Program-made: the position numbers and the translations under genes | Assembly: GCA_947500415.1 (NCBI GenBank) | Contig: CANMRT010000001.1 | Span: 1,328,982 to 1,392,981, forward strand | Reading direction: 5' to 3' | DNA from: an uncultured Roseicyclus sp. | GTDB lineage: Bacteria > Pseudomonadota > Alphaproteobacteria > Rhodobacterales > Rhodobacteraceae | Length of the DNA stretch: 64,000 nucleotides | Notes under the pieces: model-generated | Databases searched by the model: none | Seen by the model: only the letters and a program-made list of their open reading frames with translations | Told to the model about the DNA's origin: nothing | In this document: piece after piece, positions 55,151 to 64,000 of the stretch | Position numbering within the stretch: the stretch's first letter is position 1 | Layout: the number at the start of each line of letters is the position of its first letter

Positions 55151-56236
55151 ATGTTGTTTTGGCTGAGTGAGCTGTCCGATGGCGGCGGTGTCTTCAATTT
55201 GTTCCGCTACATCACCTTCCGGGCCGGGGGCGCGTTTTTCACGGCGCTGATCTTTGGCTTCATATTTGGCCGCCCGCTGATCAACCTGCTGCGCCGCAAG
55301 TACCAACATGGCCAGCCAATCCGTGAGGATGGACCTGCGAGCCATCTGGAGACCAAGGCAGGGACGCCCACGATGGGTGGGCTTCTGATCCTTGCGGCGC
55401 TGACCTTGTCGACGCTGCTGTGGGCAAGGCTGGACAACCCCTATGTCTGGCTGGTTCTGGGCGTCACGGTCTGTTTCGGATTGATTGGTTTTGCAGACGA
55501 CTGGGCCAAGGTCAGTCGCAATACGACGGCAGGTGTGTCAGGCAAAGTGCGCCTTGCGGCAGGGTTCGCCGTGGCCTGCGCGGCGGCATTGGTGGCCGCG
55601 CAATTGCACCCCGAGGAGCTGTCGAACCATCTGGCATTCCCAGTGTTCAAGGATGTTTTGCTGAACATGGGCTGGATGTTCATTCCGTTCGCGATGATCG
55701 TGATTGTGGGATCAGCCAATGCGGTGAATTTGACGGATGGTTTGGACGGGCTTGCCATTATGCCGGTGATGATTGCGGCAGGCACGCTTGGTGTGATTGC
55801 TTATGCTGTTGGCCGGGTCGATTTCACCGAATATCTGGACGTGCATTACGTGCCCGGCACCGGCGAATTGCTGATCTTTTCTGCGGGTCTAATCGGCGGC
55901 GGCCTTGGGTTCCTTTGGTACAACGCGCCGCCCGCAGCTGTGTTCATGGGCGATACGGGATCACTGGCGCTGGGCGGGGCGCTGGGTGCGATTGCGGTGA
56001 CCACGAAGCACGAGATTGTGCTGGCAATTGTGGGCGGGTTGTTTGTGGCCGAGGCCGTCTCGGTCATCGTGCAGGTGCTCTACTTCAAGGCCACGGGCAA
56101 ACGCGTGTTCCTGATGGCGCCGATCCACCACCATTTCGAGAAACAGGGGTGGGCGGAGCCGCAGATCGTGATCCGGTTCTGGATCATCTCGCTGATCCTG
56201 GCGTTGATCGGATTGGCGACGCTGAAGTTGCGGTGA
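55151..56236 (+). CDS. mraY: Phospho-N-acetylmuramoyl-pentapeptide transferase
   Basis: A 361-residue inner-membrane enzyme with about ten helices that makes lipid I. Motifs are [22 protein letters not shown] (catalytic Asp pair), [29 protein letters not shown] and [15 protein letters not shown] (HHH motif). GAGGAACCGCTAG precedes the ATG. Length is normal. Confidence 0.97.
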   Translation: MLFWLSELSDGGGVFNLFRYITFRAGGAFFTALIFGFIFGRPLINLLRRKYQHGQPIREDGPASHLETKAGTPTMGGLLILAALTLSTLLWARLDNPYVWLVLGVTVCFGLIGFADDWAKVSRNTTAGVSGKVRLAAGFAVACAAALVAAQLHPEELSNHLAFPVFKDVLLNMGWMFIPFAMIVIVGSANAVNLTDGLDGLAIMPVMIAAGTLGVIAYAVGRVDFTEYLDVHYVPGTGELLIFSAGLIGGGLGFLWYNAPPAAVFMGDTGSLALGGALGAIAVTTKHEIVLAIVGGLFVAEAVSVIVQVLYFKATGKRVFLMAPIHHHFEKQGWAEPQIVIRFWIISLILALIGLATLKLR

Positions 56237-56272
56237 GCGTTGCTTGCAGTGCAACCCGTCGGGAAAGCGGTC

Positions 56273-56566
56273 ATGGGACTATTTGACAAATGGGTGCGGG
56301 CGGAAGTCGACGGGCACGCTGTCGCGGGTTTGAACACGTGGTTCAACGGGGCCGCGATCTTTGTTGATGGGGTTGAGGTGGCGCGCGCGCAGGGCCTGCT
56401 GGCGTTGGATGAGGCGCAGCCTTTTGTGGAGGTGTGGGTAAAGGGGCCGCAGGGTGAGATGCACATAGAGTTACACATTCTGTCGGTTCTGTTCACGCAG
56501 CTGGAATTGCGGGTGAATGGGCGCCATGTGGCGGGCGACCGGCTGGTGAAGGAGGATCACGCATGA
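56273..56566 (+). CDS. Small protein between mraY and murD, unknown function
   Basis: A 97-residue soluble protein with no signal peptide. [19 protein letters not shown] starts it; strands such as [40 protein letters not shown] suggest an all-beta fold. GGGAA precedes ATG 56273, and the end overlaps murD by 4 bp, so it is translated with the wall genes. This slot is normally empty in dcw clusters. Confidence 0.75.
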   Translation: MGLFDKWVRAEVDGHAVAGLNTWFNGAAIFVDGVEVARAQGLLALDEAQPFVEVWVKGPQGEMHIELHILSVLFTQLELRVNGRHVAGDRLVKEDHA

Positions 56567-57960
56567 TCCCGGTGATTGGATTTGAGGGCAAGCGTGTGCT
56601 GGTCCTGGGGCTTGGACGCTCGGGGCTGGCGGCAGCGCGGGCCTTACGGGCTGGCGGGGCGGAGGCGCTGTGCTGGGACGATGGCGAGGCGGGCCGCGCG
56701 CGGGCTGAGGAAGAGGGGTTTGCGCTGCACGATCCGATGCGCGGGGATGCGTTTGAGGATGTGGCCTGCCTGGTGACATCGCCTGGTATCCCGCATCTCT
56801 ACCCCACACCGCACCGCGCCATTGCCGCTGCCTACGCGGCCGGGGTGCCGGTGGACAATGACGTGGGGCTGTTCTTCCGCTCGCTCGGCACACCGGAATG
56901 GGACCGGATGGAGAGCCCGCCGAAGGTCGTGGCGGTGACGGGATCGAACGGAAAATCCACGACCTCGGCGCTGATTGCCCATGTTCTGGAGGCGGCGGGC
57001 ATTGACTGCCATTTGGCGGGCAATATCGGGCGCGGAGTATTGGATATTGATCCGCCGGAAGATGGTGGCGTGGTGGTGTTGGAGCTGTCGTCCTACCAAA
57101 CGGAACTCGCCCGCGCTTTGACGCCGGACATAGCGGTTTTCACGAATTTGAGCCCGGATCATCTGGATCGCCACGGCGGCATGGGCGGGTATTTCGCGGC
57201 CAAGCGGCGGTTGTTTGCGGAAGGCGGGCCGGAACGGGCGGTGATTGGCGTTGATGAGATCGAAGGGCAATCGCTGGCCGGGCAAATGAGCGAAGGGCCG
57301 GGAGACGCGCGGGTGATCCGAGTGGCCTCGGGCAAGGTGAGCGGTCCGGGCTGGGATCTGTCGATCCGCAAGGGGTGGCTGAGCGAATTCCGAAAGGAAC
57401 GGCAAGTGGCCTCCATTGATCTACGGGGCGTGCCTGGATTGCCGGGGTCGCACAACCATCAGAATGCCGCCTGCGCCTATGGGGTCGCGCGCGCGCTTGG
57501 GCTGGCGCCACGTGTGATTGAGGATGCGTTCCAGACGTTTGAGGGGCTGCCGCACCGCTCGCAGCGGGTGGCGGAGATTGGCGGCGTGTTCTTTGTGAAC
57601 GACAGCAAGGCCACCAATGTGGATGCGGCGGCGAAGGCATTGGGTGCCTTCAAGCGCATCCGTTGGATCTGCGGTGGCTTGGAGAAGGAAGGCGGCCTTG
57701 ATGGGCTATGGGAGGCGGCGAATTCCGTCACCAAGGCCTATGTGATCGGGCGCGAGGCGGAGGCCTTTGCGATGCGTCTGGGTGATGTTCCAAGCGAGGT
57801 TTGCGGCGATATGGCGACGGCTGTGGCGAAGGCTGCGGCGGAGGCTGAGGAAGGCGAGACCGTGCTGTTGGCCCCGGCGGCGGCGAGTTTCGATCAGTAC
57901 GATAGCTTTGAGGCGCGGGGCGCGGACTTCATTGCGCAGGTCGAGGCGTTGCCGCGTTAA
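56563..57960 (+). CDS. murD: UDP-MurNAc-L-alanine:D-glutamate ligase
   Basis: A 465-residue Mur ligase. The N-terminal Rossmann motif [17 protein letters not shown] is followed by [61 protein letters not shown] and [17 protein letters not shown]. It adds D-Glu to UDP-MurNAc-L-Ala. The last 32 bp overlap a convergent gene on the minus strand. Confidence 0.96.
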   Translation: MIPVIGFEGKRVLVLGLGRSGLAAARALRAGGAEALCWDDGEAGRARAEEEGFALHDPMRGDAFEDVACLVTSPGIPHLYPTPHRAIAAAYAAGVPVDNDVGLFFRSLGTPEWDRMESPPKVVAVTGSNGKSTTSALIAHVLEAAGIDCHLAGNIGRGVLDIDPPEDGGVVVLELSSYQTELARALTPDIAVFTNLSPDHLDRHGGMGGYFAAKRRLFAEGGPERAVIGVDEIEGQSLAGQMSEGPGDARVIRVASGKVSGPGWDLSIRKGWLSEFRKERQVASIDLRGVPGLPGSHNHQNAACAYGVARALGLAPRVIEDAFQTFEGLPHRSQRVAEIGGVFFVNDSKATNVDAAAKALGAFKRIRWICGGLEKEGGLDGLWEAANSVTKAYVIGREAEAFAMRLGDVPSEVCGDMATAVAKAAAEAEEGETVLLAPAAASFDQYDSFEARGADFIAQVEALPR

Positions 57961-58321
57961 GCGCACGAAGCTGCCAGAGGGCAAGCGCGGCGACCAGAAG
58001 CGCGTCTGCGGCAAGCAGTGTCTGGCCGAGTGGCGTTGCGATGGGGCTGAAGATCAGCAGGGCGACCAGCAGGAGCACGTAGACCGCGAGGGCTGCGATA
58101 TTTCGGCTCGTCCACCACGCGATTGTAGCGCGGCCTGACACCCACATCAGAATGAGCGTGTGCAGGATCAAAGCGCCGCCGATGACCTGATAGGTCGTGC
58201 CTGCGGCAAGGCCGATGGTTTGGGCGAGAGGGGCCGACATCAGCAGACCTGCGAGCCCTGTCACCATTGAGGCGAGTGCATTGGCGCGCAGGGCGCGGGG
58301 CAGGGGAAGCTTTTGCGTCAT
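57929..58321 (-). CDS. Small four-helix membrane protein
   Basis: A 130-residue hydrophobic protein with four predicted helices and a basic N-terminus ([17 protein letters not shown]). It is transcribed against the wall genes, and its 3' end overlaps murD by 32 bp, an unusually long convergent overlap. The start at 58321 matches the signal-like N-terminus; a frame to 58357 is possible. Function unknown. Confidence 0.65.
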   Translation of the reverse strand: MTQKLPLPRALRANALASMVTGLAGLLMSAPLAQTIGLAAGTTYQVIGGALILHTLILMWVSGRATIAWWTSRNIAALAVYVLLLVALLIFSPIATPLGQTLLAADALLVAALALWQLRALNAATPRPAQ

Positions 58322-58550
58322 TGGGCGCAGGGTGCCGGGCTGAGGCGTGTTGCGCAAGGTTTTGCGAGCTGCGCGGACGGGTCAAATGGCTGCTTGAAAC
58401 CGGGGTCGAAGGGGTGGGGCCGCAATATGGGGGTTTGCCCTCATATCGGGGGCGCGCTCTCTCCGACATTAAGGGCGCAATCCAAGCGCCTCCCCTTCAC
58501 CCCCCACGGCTGCCTGGTACATTTTTATCCCTCCCGAAAGGAGGCCCATT

Positions 58551-59015
58551 ATGAAGAAGACCTATTCCATTCTCACCCTTGCCGCGGCCCTGCCGTTTCT
58601 AACGCCCATGCCTGCGGAGGCTTGCTTCGCGCTCGACTGCGGACCTGCCTTTCACTTGCAAAGCGAAGCAGAGTATTCTCGGCAAGCCGCCCTTTTGCGC
58701 GCGAATAGCGAACTTCCCAGTTCCATCGGAAATTCGGCCCAGCCAAACCCGCGCGATCCGCTGCCGTTTTCTGAGCCGATCAGCCGGACGCTGATGCAGG
58801 TTTTTGTGACCGATGAGCGCACGGAATGCCCGCGGATCTGGGGCGCGATTGATTGCCCTGTGGTCGTTCACGGAGACGGCACCCGTGAAGGCATGGTGAT
58901 TGCGAATTACACGCACGACGGCGCCGATTTTGTCACGGTGGAGCGGATCGAATACCCGCAATCTGTCACCTTTACCGATGCATGGCCCGTGTACTTTGTT
59001 GCGGTGGAGGGCTGA
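58551..59015 (+). CDS. Exported Cys-containing protein of unknown function
   Basis: A 154-residue protein with a signal peptide (cleavage near PAEA, residue 24). The mature chain begins CFALDCGPAF and has ERTECPRIWGAIDCPVVVHGDG, giving four Cys and two probable disulfides. CGAAAGGAGG precedes the ATG. It sits with the next exported gene between murD and ftsW; a periplasmic role is inferred from the signal only. Confidence 0.72.
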   Translation: MKKTYSILTLAAALPFLTPMPAEACFALDCGPAFHLQSEAEYSRQAALLRANSELPSSIGNSAQPNPRDPLPFSEPISRTLMQVFVTDERTECPRIWGAIDCPVVVHGDGTREGMVIANYTHDGADFVTVERIEYPQSVTFTDAWPVYFVAVEG

Positions 59016-59019
59016 TCAC

Positions 59020-59367
59020 ATGAAACAGTTTCTCTTGATTGCAGCCCTGTTGGTGCCGGGCGGCGCGTCTGCGATTGACGTCTTCAGCACGATCGAACAG
59101 GGCGCGCCGCCGGTCGCAACAAGCACGCCGATGATTGTGGATGTGCTGGCGGAGCCTGGATCTTGCTGGGTTCACCCCCTGGCTGATCCCGTCGCGTGCT
59201 ATCAGGTCCGGATGCCGGAGGGTTCTGTGGAGCACCACTTCATCGACGGATTCACGGGCGCAGGTCCTGCGCGCCTGCACGTGAACCGGTTGACCTACGA
59301 TTGGACGCAATTGACCGCGAGCCATCCGGTGGTGCCGGGTCTTGAGCTGATTGAGCGTCTGGACTGA
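59020..59367 (+). CDS. Exported small protein of unknown function
   Basis: A 115-residue protein with a signal peptide (MKQFLLIAALLVPGGASA). The mature part has GSCWVHPLADPVACYQVRMPEGSVEHHF with two Cys. GGTGGAGG lies 9 bp upstream of the ATG, 4 bp after the previous stop. The same order of short strands and a Cys pair as the preceding gene suggests co-function, but clear homology is not evident. Confidence 0.7.
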   Translation: MKQFLLIAALLVPGGASAIDVFSTIEQGAPPVATSTPMIVDVLAEPGSCWVHPLADPVACYQVRMPEGSVEHHFIDGFTGAGPARLHVNRLTYDWTQLTASHPVVPGLELIERLD

Positions 59368-59577
59368 GGCTTTCTGCCGGGCGGCCTGATCGGCAGTGCC
59401 TCATTGGCCGATCCCTGCATAATACGTTGAGCGCCCGCGGTTTGACCAATCGCGGGCGGCAACACTTTCGCTGGCCAGCCCTGCATTTTCAGGGTAAACT
59501 ACGCGGATAGACCCGGGAAAACCCGGGCTAGAGCAGAATACGCGGTGGCAAACATCGCATGGCAAGGCAGGCGATCC

Positions 59578-60744
59578 ATGACGGAAATGGCGCACGGCAC
59601 AGTTATTGTGCACACGGGCGACGCGGTTATTCCGCGATGGTGGAACACGATCGACCGGGTGACGCTCGGTTGCATCTTCGGGTTGTTCGCAATCGGCATT
59701 CTATTGGGATTTGCGGCCTCTCCCCCCCTCGCGGAACGCAACGGCCACGAGCCTTTCTATTACGTGATCCGGCAGGCGGCCTTTGGCGGCCTTGCGCTGA
59801 GCGTGATGGTGTTCGTGTCGATGATGACGCCCACTTCGGTGCGCCGCTGGGGCGTGATGGGCTTTTTCGTGGCAATTGGGGCCGTAGCCTTGTTGCCGGT
59901 TTTCGGCACTGATTACGGCATGGGGGCCACGCGGTGGTATTCGCTTGGCTTTGCGTCGCTGCAACCGTCCGAGTTCCTCAAGCCCATGTTTGTTGTGTTT
60001 ACGGCCTGGATGATGGCCGCGAGCCAGGAGGTTGCCGGCCCGCCGGGCAAGACCGTTTCGCTATTCGTCACAGTGATGATTGTTGGCTTTCTGGCGATGC
60101 AACCGGACTTTGGCCAGGCGGCACTGGTGATTTTTGCCTGGGGCGTGATCTATTTCGTGGCCGGTGCGCCGATGCTGATCTTGCTGGTTCTGGCGGGTGT
60201 CGTCGTGATGGTGGGCGTCGCGGCCTACAATGGGTCGGAGCACTTTCAGCGCAGGATCGACGGATTCCTGAGCGATGAGGTGGGTGAAAACACACAGCTT
60301 GGCTTTGCCACGGATGCGATCCGCGAAGGTGGGCTGTTCGGGACGGGGCTTGGCGAAGGCTCGGTCAAATGGACCCTGCCGGATGCCCATACCGATTTCA
60401 TCATCGCTGTTGCGGCTGAGGAATACGGGCTTGTCTTGGTGGCCGTAATCATCGCGCTTTACATGACCATCGCGCTGCGCAGCTACTTCCGGCTGATGAA
60501 AGAGCGTGACCCGTTTGCGCGGCTCGCGGGCACAGGGCTGGTCAGCCTTCTGGCACTGCAGGCGTTCATCAACATGGGCGTGGCCGTGCGCCTTCTGCCT
60601 GCCAAAGGTATGACATTGCCGTTTGTCAGCTACGGCGGCTCATCCCTGATTGCGACCGGCATTGCCGTTGGTATGCTGCTGGTGTTCACCCGTACACGAC
60701 CCCAGGGCGATATTGCCGATCACCTGCTTACGAGGTCCCGGTAA
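59578..60744 (+). CDS. ftsW: Septal peptidoglycan polymerase FtsW
   Basis: A 388-residue SEDS-family membrane protein with about ten helices. GATRWYSLGFASLQPSEFLKP is the SEDS signature with the catalytic Asp loop nearby (VGENTQLGFATDAIREGGLFGTGLGEGSVKWTLPDAHTDFI), and FVSYGGSSLIATG is near the C-terminus. It polymerises lipid II at the division site with FtsI. The start at 59578 follows AAGGCAGG; a GTG at 59545 would add 11 residues. Confidence 0.95.
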   Translation: MTEMAHGTVIVHTGDAVIPRWWNTIDRVTLGCIFGLFAIGILLGFAASPPLAERNGHEPFYYVIRQAAFGGLALSVMVFVSMMTPTSVRRWGVMGFFVAIGAVALLPVFGTDYGMGATRWYSLGFASLQPSEFLKPMFVVFTAWMMAASQEVAGPPGKTVSLFVTVMIVGFLAMQPDFGQAALVIFAWGVIYFVAGAPMLILLVLAGVVVMVGVAAYNGSEHFQRRIDGFLSDEVGENTQLGFATDAIREGGLFGTGLGEGSVKWTLPDAHTDFIIAVAAEEYGLVLVAVIIALYMTIALRSYFRLMKERDPFARLAGTGLVSLLALQAFINMGVAVRLLPAKGMTLPFVSYGGSSLIATGIAVGMLLVFTRTRPQGDIADHLLTRSR

Positions 60745-60747
60745 GGC

Positions 60748-61842
60748 ATGACGCAAAAGCACCTCATCATCGCGGCGGGCGGCACGGGTGGGCATATGTT
60801 CCCGGCCCAAGCGCTGTCTGAGGCGATGCTGCGGAAGGGCTGGCGTGTGACTTTGTCGACCGATGCGCGGGGCGCGCGGTACGTTGGCGGCTTCTCCCAC
60901 GCGGTTGAGATTCGGCAGGTTTCCAGCGCCACATTCACGCGGGGCGGGGTTCTGGCGAAGTTGTCGGTGCCGTTTCGGATTTTCGGTGGAATCGTGACGG
61001 CCACGTTTCGGATGATGCGGGAAAAGCCGGACGCTGTCGTGGGCTTCGGCGGCTATCCAACGATCCCGGCGATGGCGGCTGCCTGGATCACGGGTACGCC
61101 CCGGATGCTTCATGAACAAAACGGCGTTTTGGGCCGGGTGAACCGGATTTTTGCCAAGCGCGTGGCCCATGTGGCCTGCGGGACTTGGCCGACGGAAGTG
61201 CCCGAAGGGGCCGATGCACGGCACACGGGCAACCCGGTGCGCACGGCGATTGTGGATCGCGCCGGTGCACCCTACACGCCGCCCGGTGATTGGCCGATGA
61301 GCCTTCTGGTGTTCGGCGGAAGCCAGGGCGCGCGCATTCTCTCAGATGTTGTGCCCGCGGCGGTAGCGTTATTGCCCGAAGACATCCGCGAGCATCTGCG
61401 CGTGAGCCAGCAAGCCCGCGAAGAGGATGTGGAACGCGTCCGTGCCGCCTACGACGAGATGGGGATGCGGGTGGAGGTTGAGACCTTCTTGCACGACATG
61501 CCGACCCATTTGGCCGAGGCGCAGCTGGTGATTTGCCGCTCAGGCGCTTCATCGGTGGCCGACATTTGCGTCGTTGGACGGCCCGCGATCTACGTGCCAC
61601 TGGCGATTGCCGTGCGCGATGAGCAAACCGCCAATGCACGCGGCCCTGTCGATGCTGGCGCGGCTGTGTTGATGCCCGAAAGCCAGATGACGCCGGAGGC
61701 GCTGGCCGAGGTGATAAAGTCGATCTTGACCCAACCCCAAGCCGCCACGCAGATGGCTGTCGCGGCCCTTTCCGTTGCCGTGCCGGACGCTACGGAACGG
61801 CTGGTTGCGCTCGTCGAGAATCTGGTTGAAGAGCAGGCCTGA
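60748..61842 (+). CDS. murG: UDP-GlcNAc:lipid I GlcNAc transferase
   Basis: A 364-residue GT-B glycosyltransferase making lipid [23 protein letters not shown] is the first G-loop, [17 protein letters not shown] and [18 protein letters not shown] are MurG motifs, and [12 protein letters not shown] contains the UDP-GlcNAc site. It lies 3 bp after ftsW and 15 bp before murC. Confidence 0.96.
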   Translation: MTQKHLIIAAGGTGGHMFPAQALSEAMLRKGWRVTLSTDARGARYVGGFSHAVEIRQVSSATFTRGGVLAKLSVPFRIFGGIVTATFRMMREKPDAVVGFGGYPTIPAMAAAWITGTPRMLHEQNGVLGRVNRIFAKRVAHVACGTWPTEVPEGADARHTGNPVRTAIVDRAGAPYTPPGDWPMSLLVFGGSQGARILSDVVPAAVALLPEDIREHLRVSQQAREEDVERVRAAYDEMGMRVEVETFLHDMPTHLAEAQLVICRSGASSVADICVVGRPAIYVPLAIAVRDEQTANARGPVDAGAAVLMPESQMTPEALAEVIKSILTQPQAATQMAVAALSVAVPDATERLVALVENLVEEQA

Positions 61843-61857
61843 GAAAGAGGATTTCCA

Positions 61858-63282
61858 ATGAACGCCGCCGCCACGAAACTCCCCACCCAACTTGGCCCGA
61901 TCCACTTTGTGGGCATCGGCGGGATTGGCATGTCGGGGATTGCGGAAGTTCTTCTGAACCACGGGTATCAGGTGCAGGGCAGCGATCTGAAACCGTCCAA
62001 GATTACCGAGCGTTTGCGGGATCTGGGCGCGCGGATATTCATTGGGCAGAAGGCCGAAAACCTCGAGAATGCGGAGGTCGTTGTGATCTCCAGCGCGATC
62101 AAGCCGGGCAACCCTGAGTTGGATGCCGCGCGCCTCGCGGGCCTGCCGGTAGTGCGCCGGGCTGAGATGCTGGCAGAGCTGATGCGCCTGCGGTCGAACA
62201 TCGCCGTGGCGGGGACGCACGGAAAAACGACGACGACAACGCTGGTGGCCACGTTGCTGGACCATGGTGGGGTCGATCCGACGGTGATTAACGGCGGGAT
62301 CATTCACGCCTATGGCTCCAACGCGCGGGTGGGGCAGGGCGACTGGATGGTGGTGGAGGCCGACGAAAGCGACGGCACCTTCAACCGTCTGCCCGCGACC
62401 ATTGCCATCGTCACCAACATTGACCCCGAGCACATGGAGCATTGGGGGACGGAGGAGAACCTGCATCAGGGGTTCCTCGATTTCGTCTCCAACATTCCGT
62501 TCTACGGCGTGGCCGTCTGCTGCACCGATGACCCGGACGTGCAGACGCTAGTGGGCCGGATTACTGACCGCCGCGTCGTGACGTTTGGCTTCAACGCGCA
62601 GGCCGATGTGCGGGCGATGAACCTGACCTATCAGGGCGGCGTCGCGCATTTCGATATCGCGCTGCAAGGCGACGATATGGTGATCGAGAATTGCCGTCTG
62701 CCGATGCCGGGAAATCACAACGTCTCCAATGCTTTGGCGGCTGTCGCTGTGGCGCGCCATCTGGGAATGAAGGCCGATGAAATCCGCGAGGCGCTGGCGG
62801 GCTTCAAGGGTGTGAACCGCCGCTTCACCAAGGTGGGCGAAGTGGGCGGGATTACGGTGATCGATGATTACGGCCACCACCCGGTTGAGATTGCCGCTGT
62901 CCTGAAGGCCGCGCGCCAGTCCAGCGAGGGCCGCGTGATAGCGGTGCATCAGCCGCACCGCTATAGTCGCCTGCATTCGCTGTTCGAGGATTTCTGCGGC
63001 TGTTTCAGCGAAGCCGATGTGGTCGCCATCGCCGAAGTTTATGCCGCGGGTGAAGACCCGATTGAGGGCGCGTCCCGCGATGATCTGGTTGCCGGTATGA
63101 TCCGCCACGGGCACCGCCATGCTCGCGCCATAATGGACGAGGATGATCTGGAACGACTCGTGCGCGAACAGGCCAGGCCCGGTGATATGGTTGTCTGCCT
63201 TGGTGCGGGTACAATTTCCGCGTGGGCCAATGGCCTGCCCGAGCGGTTGAAGGATCTGAACAAACAGGTGGTGGGCGGATGA
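61858..63282 (+). CDS. murC: UDP-MurNAc:L-alanine ligase
   Basis: A 474-residue Mur ligase, first amino-acid addition. [18 protein letters not shown] is the N-terminal nucleotide fold, [19 protein letters not shown] the P-loop, followed by [29 protein letters not shown] and [27 protein letters not shown] precedes the start. The stop overlaps the next gene (ATGA). Confidence 0.97.
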   Translation: MNAAATKLPTQLGPIHFVGIGGIGMSGIAEVLLNHGYQVQGSDLKPSKITERLRDLGARIFIGQKAENLENAEVVVISSAIKPGNPELDAARLAGLPVVRRAEMLAELMRLRSNIAVAGTHGKTTTTTLVATLLDHGGVDPTVINGGIIHAYGSNARVGQGDWMVVEADESDGTFNRLPATIAIVTNIDPEHMEHWGTEENLHQGFLDFVSNIPFYGVAVCCTDDPDVQTLVGRITDRRVVTFGFNAQADVRAMNLTYQGGVAHFDIALQGDDMVIENCRLPMPGNHNVSNALAAVAVARHLGMKADEIREALAGFKGVNRRFTKVGEVGGITVIDDYGHHPVEIAAVLKAARQSSEGRVIAVHQPHRYSRLHSLFEDFCGCFSEADVVAIAEVYAAGEDPIEGASRDDLVAGMIRHGHRHARAIMDEDDLERLVREQARPGDMVVCLGAGTISAWANGLPERLKDLNKQVVGG

Positions 63283-63524
63283 TCAGCCCTGCGCTTATCC
63301 TTGCGAGTTTCTGGGTGCTGGCCTCGGCTATCACGGCGATGCTGCCGTACCGGATGCAGTTTCCGCCAGGTATCACGCTACTCGTCCTATCGGTGCCGCT
63401 GCTGATCTACATTGGGATCAGTCATGGTTTCCTTTGGGTCGCGCTATTTCTGTTTGCCGTCGCCTCGATGTTCCGCAACCCACTTATCTACTTCGCAAAA
63501 CGACTAATGGGGAGGGCCACCTGA
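63279..63524 (+). CDS. DUF2484 family membrane protein, copy 1
   Basis: An 81-residue protein with two to three hydrophobic helices: [40 protein letters not shown] and [19 protein letters not shown]. It matches the DUF2484 family found after murC in Rhodobacterales wall clusters. It overlaps both neighbours by 1-4 bp and is therefore translated with them. Function unknown; a cell-envelope role is inferred from location. Confidence 0.75.
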   Translation: MISPALILASFWVLASAITAMLPYRMQFPPGITLLVLSVPLLIYIGISHGFLWVALFLFAVASMFRNPLIYFAKRLMGRAT

Positions 63525-63793
63525 TGCCCCTGTCCCTGATATTGGCCTGTATCTGGGCACTGACGGCCTGTGCGGCTGGCATGGGGCCGCGGCGGTTTCA
63601 TATTCCAGCGGCTTGGGTTCTTGTCCTGACCGGCATCCCGCTTCTGGGCTTTGTGACTTACCAGACCGGCCCGTTCTGGGGGATCGTGCTTTTGCTGGCG
63701 GGTATGTCGGTGCTGCGCTGGCCGCTGATCCGACTGGGCCAACGTATCCGTAGGAGCTTTGCGCCCGCAAAGACCGAGGACGAGGTCGGCTGA
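63524..63793 (+). CDS. DUF2484 family membrane protein, copy 2
   Basis: An 89-residue paralogue of the preceding gene: SLILACIWALTACAAGMGPRR, FHIPAAWVLVLTGIPLLGFVTY and GPFWGIVLLLAGMSVLRWPLIRLG. Helix order and the FWxxxxLLxxxxSVxRxPLIxxxxR ending are shared with copy 1, indicating tandem duplication. Its start overlaps the previous stop by 1 bp and it overlaps the next start by 1 bp. Confidence 0.75.
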   Translation: MPLSLILACIWALTACAAGMGPRRFHIPAAWVLVLTGIPLLGFVTYQTGPFWGIVLLLAGMSVLRWPLIRLGQRIRRSFAPAKTEDEVG

Positions 63794-64000
63794 TGGATCA
63801 GACGCTCGTGGTTTTTGGCTTTTCCACGTTGGCCGGATTGTTGGCCGGATATGTATTGTCGCGCCTTGGCCGGGGCTGGATGGTGCTTGCCGCGTGGGTT
63901 GCGACGGCGATTGCGATCATCGGCTATGCGATATGGCTGGATTCGGGGTCTGGCCCAGCTAGCAGCGCCGTGATTTCGGTTCTCTACATTGTGCTCATCC
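63793..64000 (+). CDS. Membrane protein, truncated by window end
   Basis: An open frame from ATG 63793 to the edge, at least 69 residues, with three hydrophobic segments (VFGFSTLAGLLAGYVLSRLG, WMVLAAWVATAIAIIGYAIW and SSAVISVLYIVLI). It is coupled to the second DUF2484 gene by a 1-bp overlap. In Rhodobacterales a short membrane gene often lies here ahead of murB, but that cannot be checked in this window. Confidence 0.65.
   Translation, partial: MDQTLVVFGFSTLAGLLAGYVLSRLGRGWMVLAAWVATAIAIIGYAIWLDSGSGPASSAVISVLYIVLI

Overview
The window is a high-GC alphaproteobacterial chromosome segment, most likely from the Rhodobacteraceae (Roseobacter group). Pointers are the interrupted hisB-hisH-hisA-hisF-hisE cluster, the mraZ-to-murC division and wall cluster carrying two Rhodobacterales-type DUF2484 genes after murC, a single-chain pyruvate carboxylase, and a small DUF1127 gene followed by a tandem CCTCCTCCC-loop RNA array. 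No rRNA, CRISPR array, prophage or intact insertion sequence is visible.

Layout. 1-1440: a YeeE/YedE transporter pair and a persulfide-dioxygenase-like hydrolase. 1583-5602: a glycosyltransferase-like gene, xthA, two small genes and a glutaryl-CoA-dehydrogenase-type enzyme. 5719-9331: a coupled four-gene operon (nitronate-monooxygenase-like protein, acyl-CoA dehydrogenase, kinase-fold protein, PaaI thioesterase), ended by an inverted pair of perfect DnaA-box sequences. 9429-10628: an unusual photolyase-family protein. 10759-12799: clpP and clpX. 13295-19487: a glycosyltransferase, a dimethylglycine-dehydrogenase-like enzyme, tRNA-Tyr, rlmB and small genes. 19587-27161: a membrane protein, then the his genes on the minus strand, broken up by four unrelated genes (three opposite-strand, one minus-strand lipoprotein) and a repeat cluster. 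27369-32858: uncharacterised and exported genes, tRNA-Gly, a phosphodiesterase, three tandem DUF2314-like secreted proteins and a porin-like beta-barrel. 32999-39414: pyc, a BLUF photoreceptor, small genes and lldD. 39620-43857: a UvrD/PcrA helicase with an A+T-richer in-frame insert, then two paralogous secreted proteins flanking a tiny gene. 43854-45495: a lysE/lrp divergent pair, then a minus-strand DUF1127 gene with six downstream hairpins. 45684-48010: an MFS transporter and the Mrp/ApbC Fe-S carrier. 48011-64000: a 600-bp leader with MraZ-type operator repeats and a long hairpin, then mraZ-rsmH-ftsL-ftsI-murE-murF-mraY-(small gene)-murD, three small genes, ftsW-murG-murC, two DUF2484 genes and a truncated membrane gene.

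Most distinctive element. At 45008-45256 six successive stem-loops each display the complement of AGGGAGGAG in the loop of the minus-strand RNA, while the stems differ in sequence. They follow a DUF1127 gene and end in a T-rich intrinsic terminator. This matches the CcsR / 'cuckoo' small-RNA family described beside DUF1127 genes in Rhodobacter, here with six units rather than the four of R. sphaeroides. Other points worth a second look are a predicted 4-hydroxyacyl-CoA kinase/dehydrogenase pair, a photolyase whose alpha/beta domain appears to lie at the C-terminus, the repeat cluster between hisH and hisB, and the mraZ leader.

Method limits: all calls come from reading the sequence and remembered family features; no database search or folding program was run.
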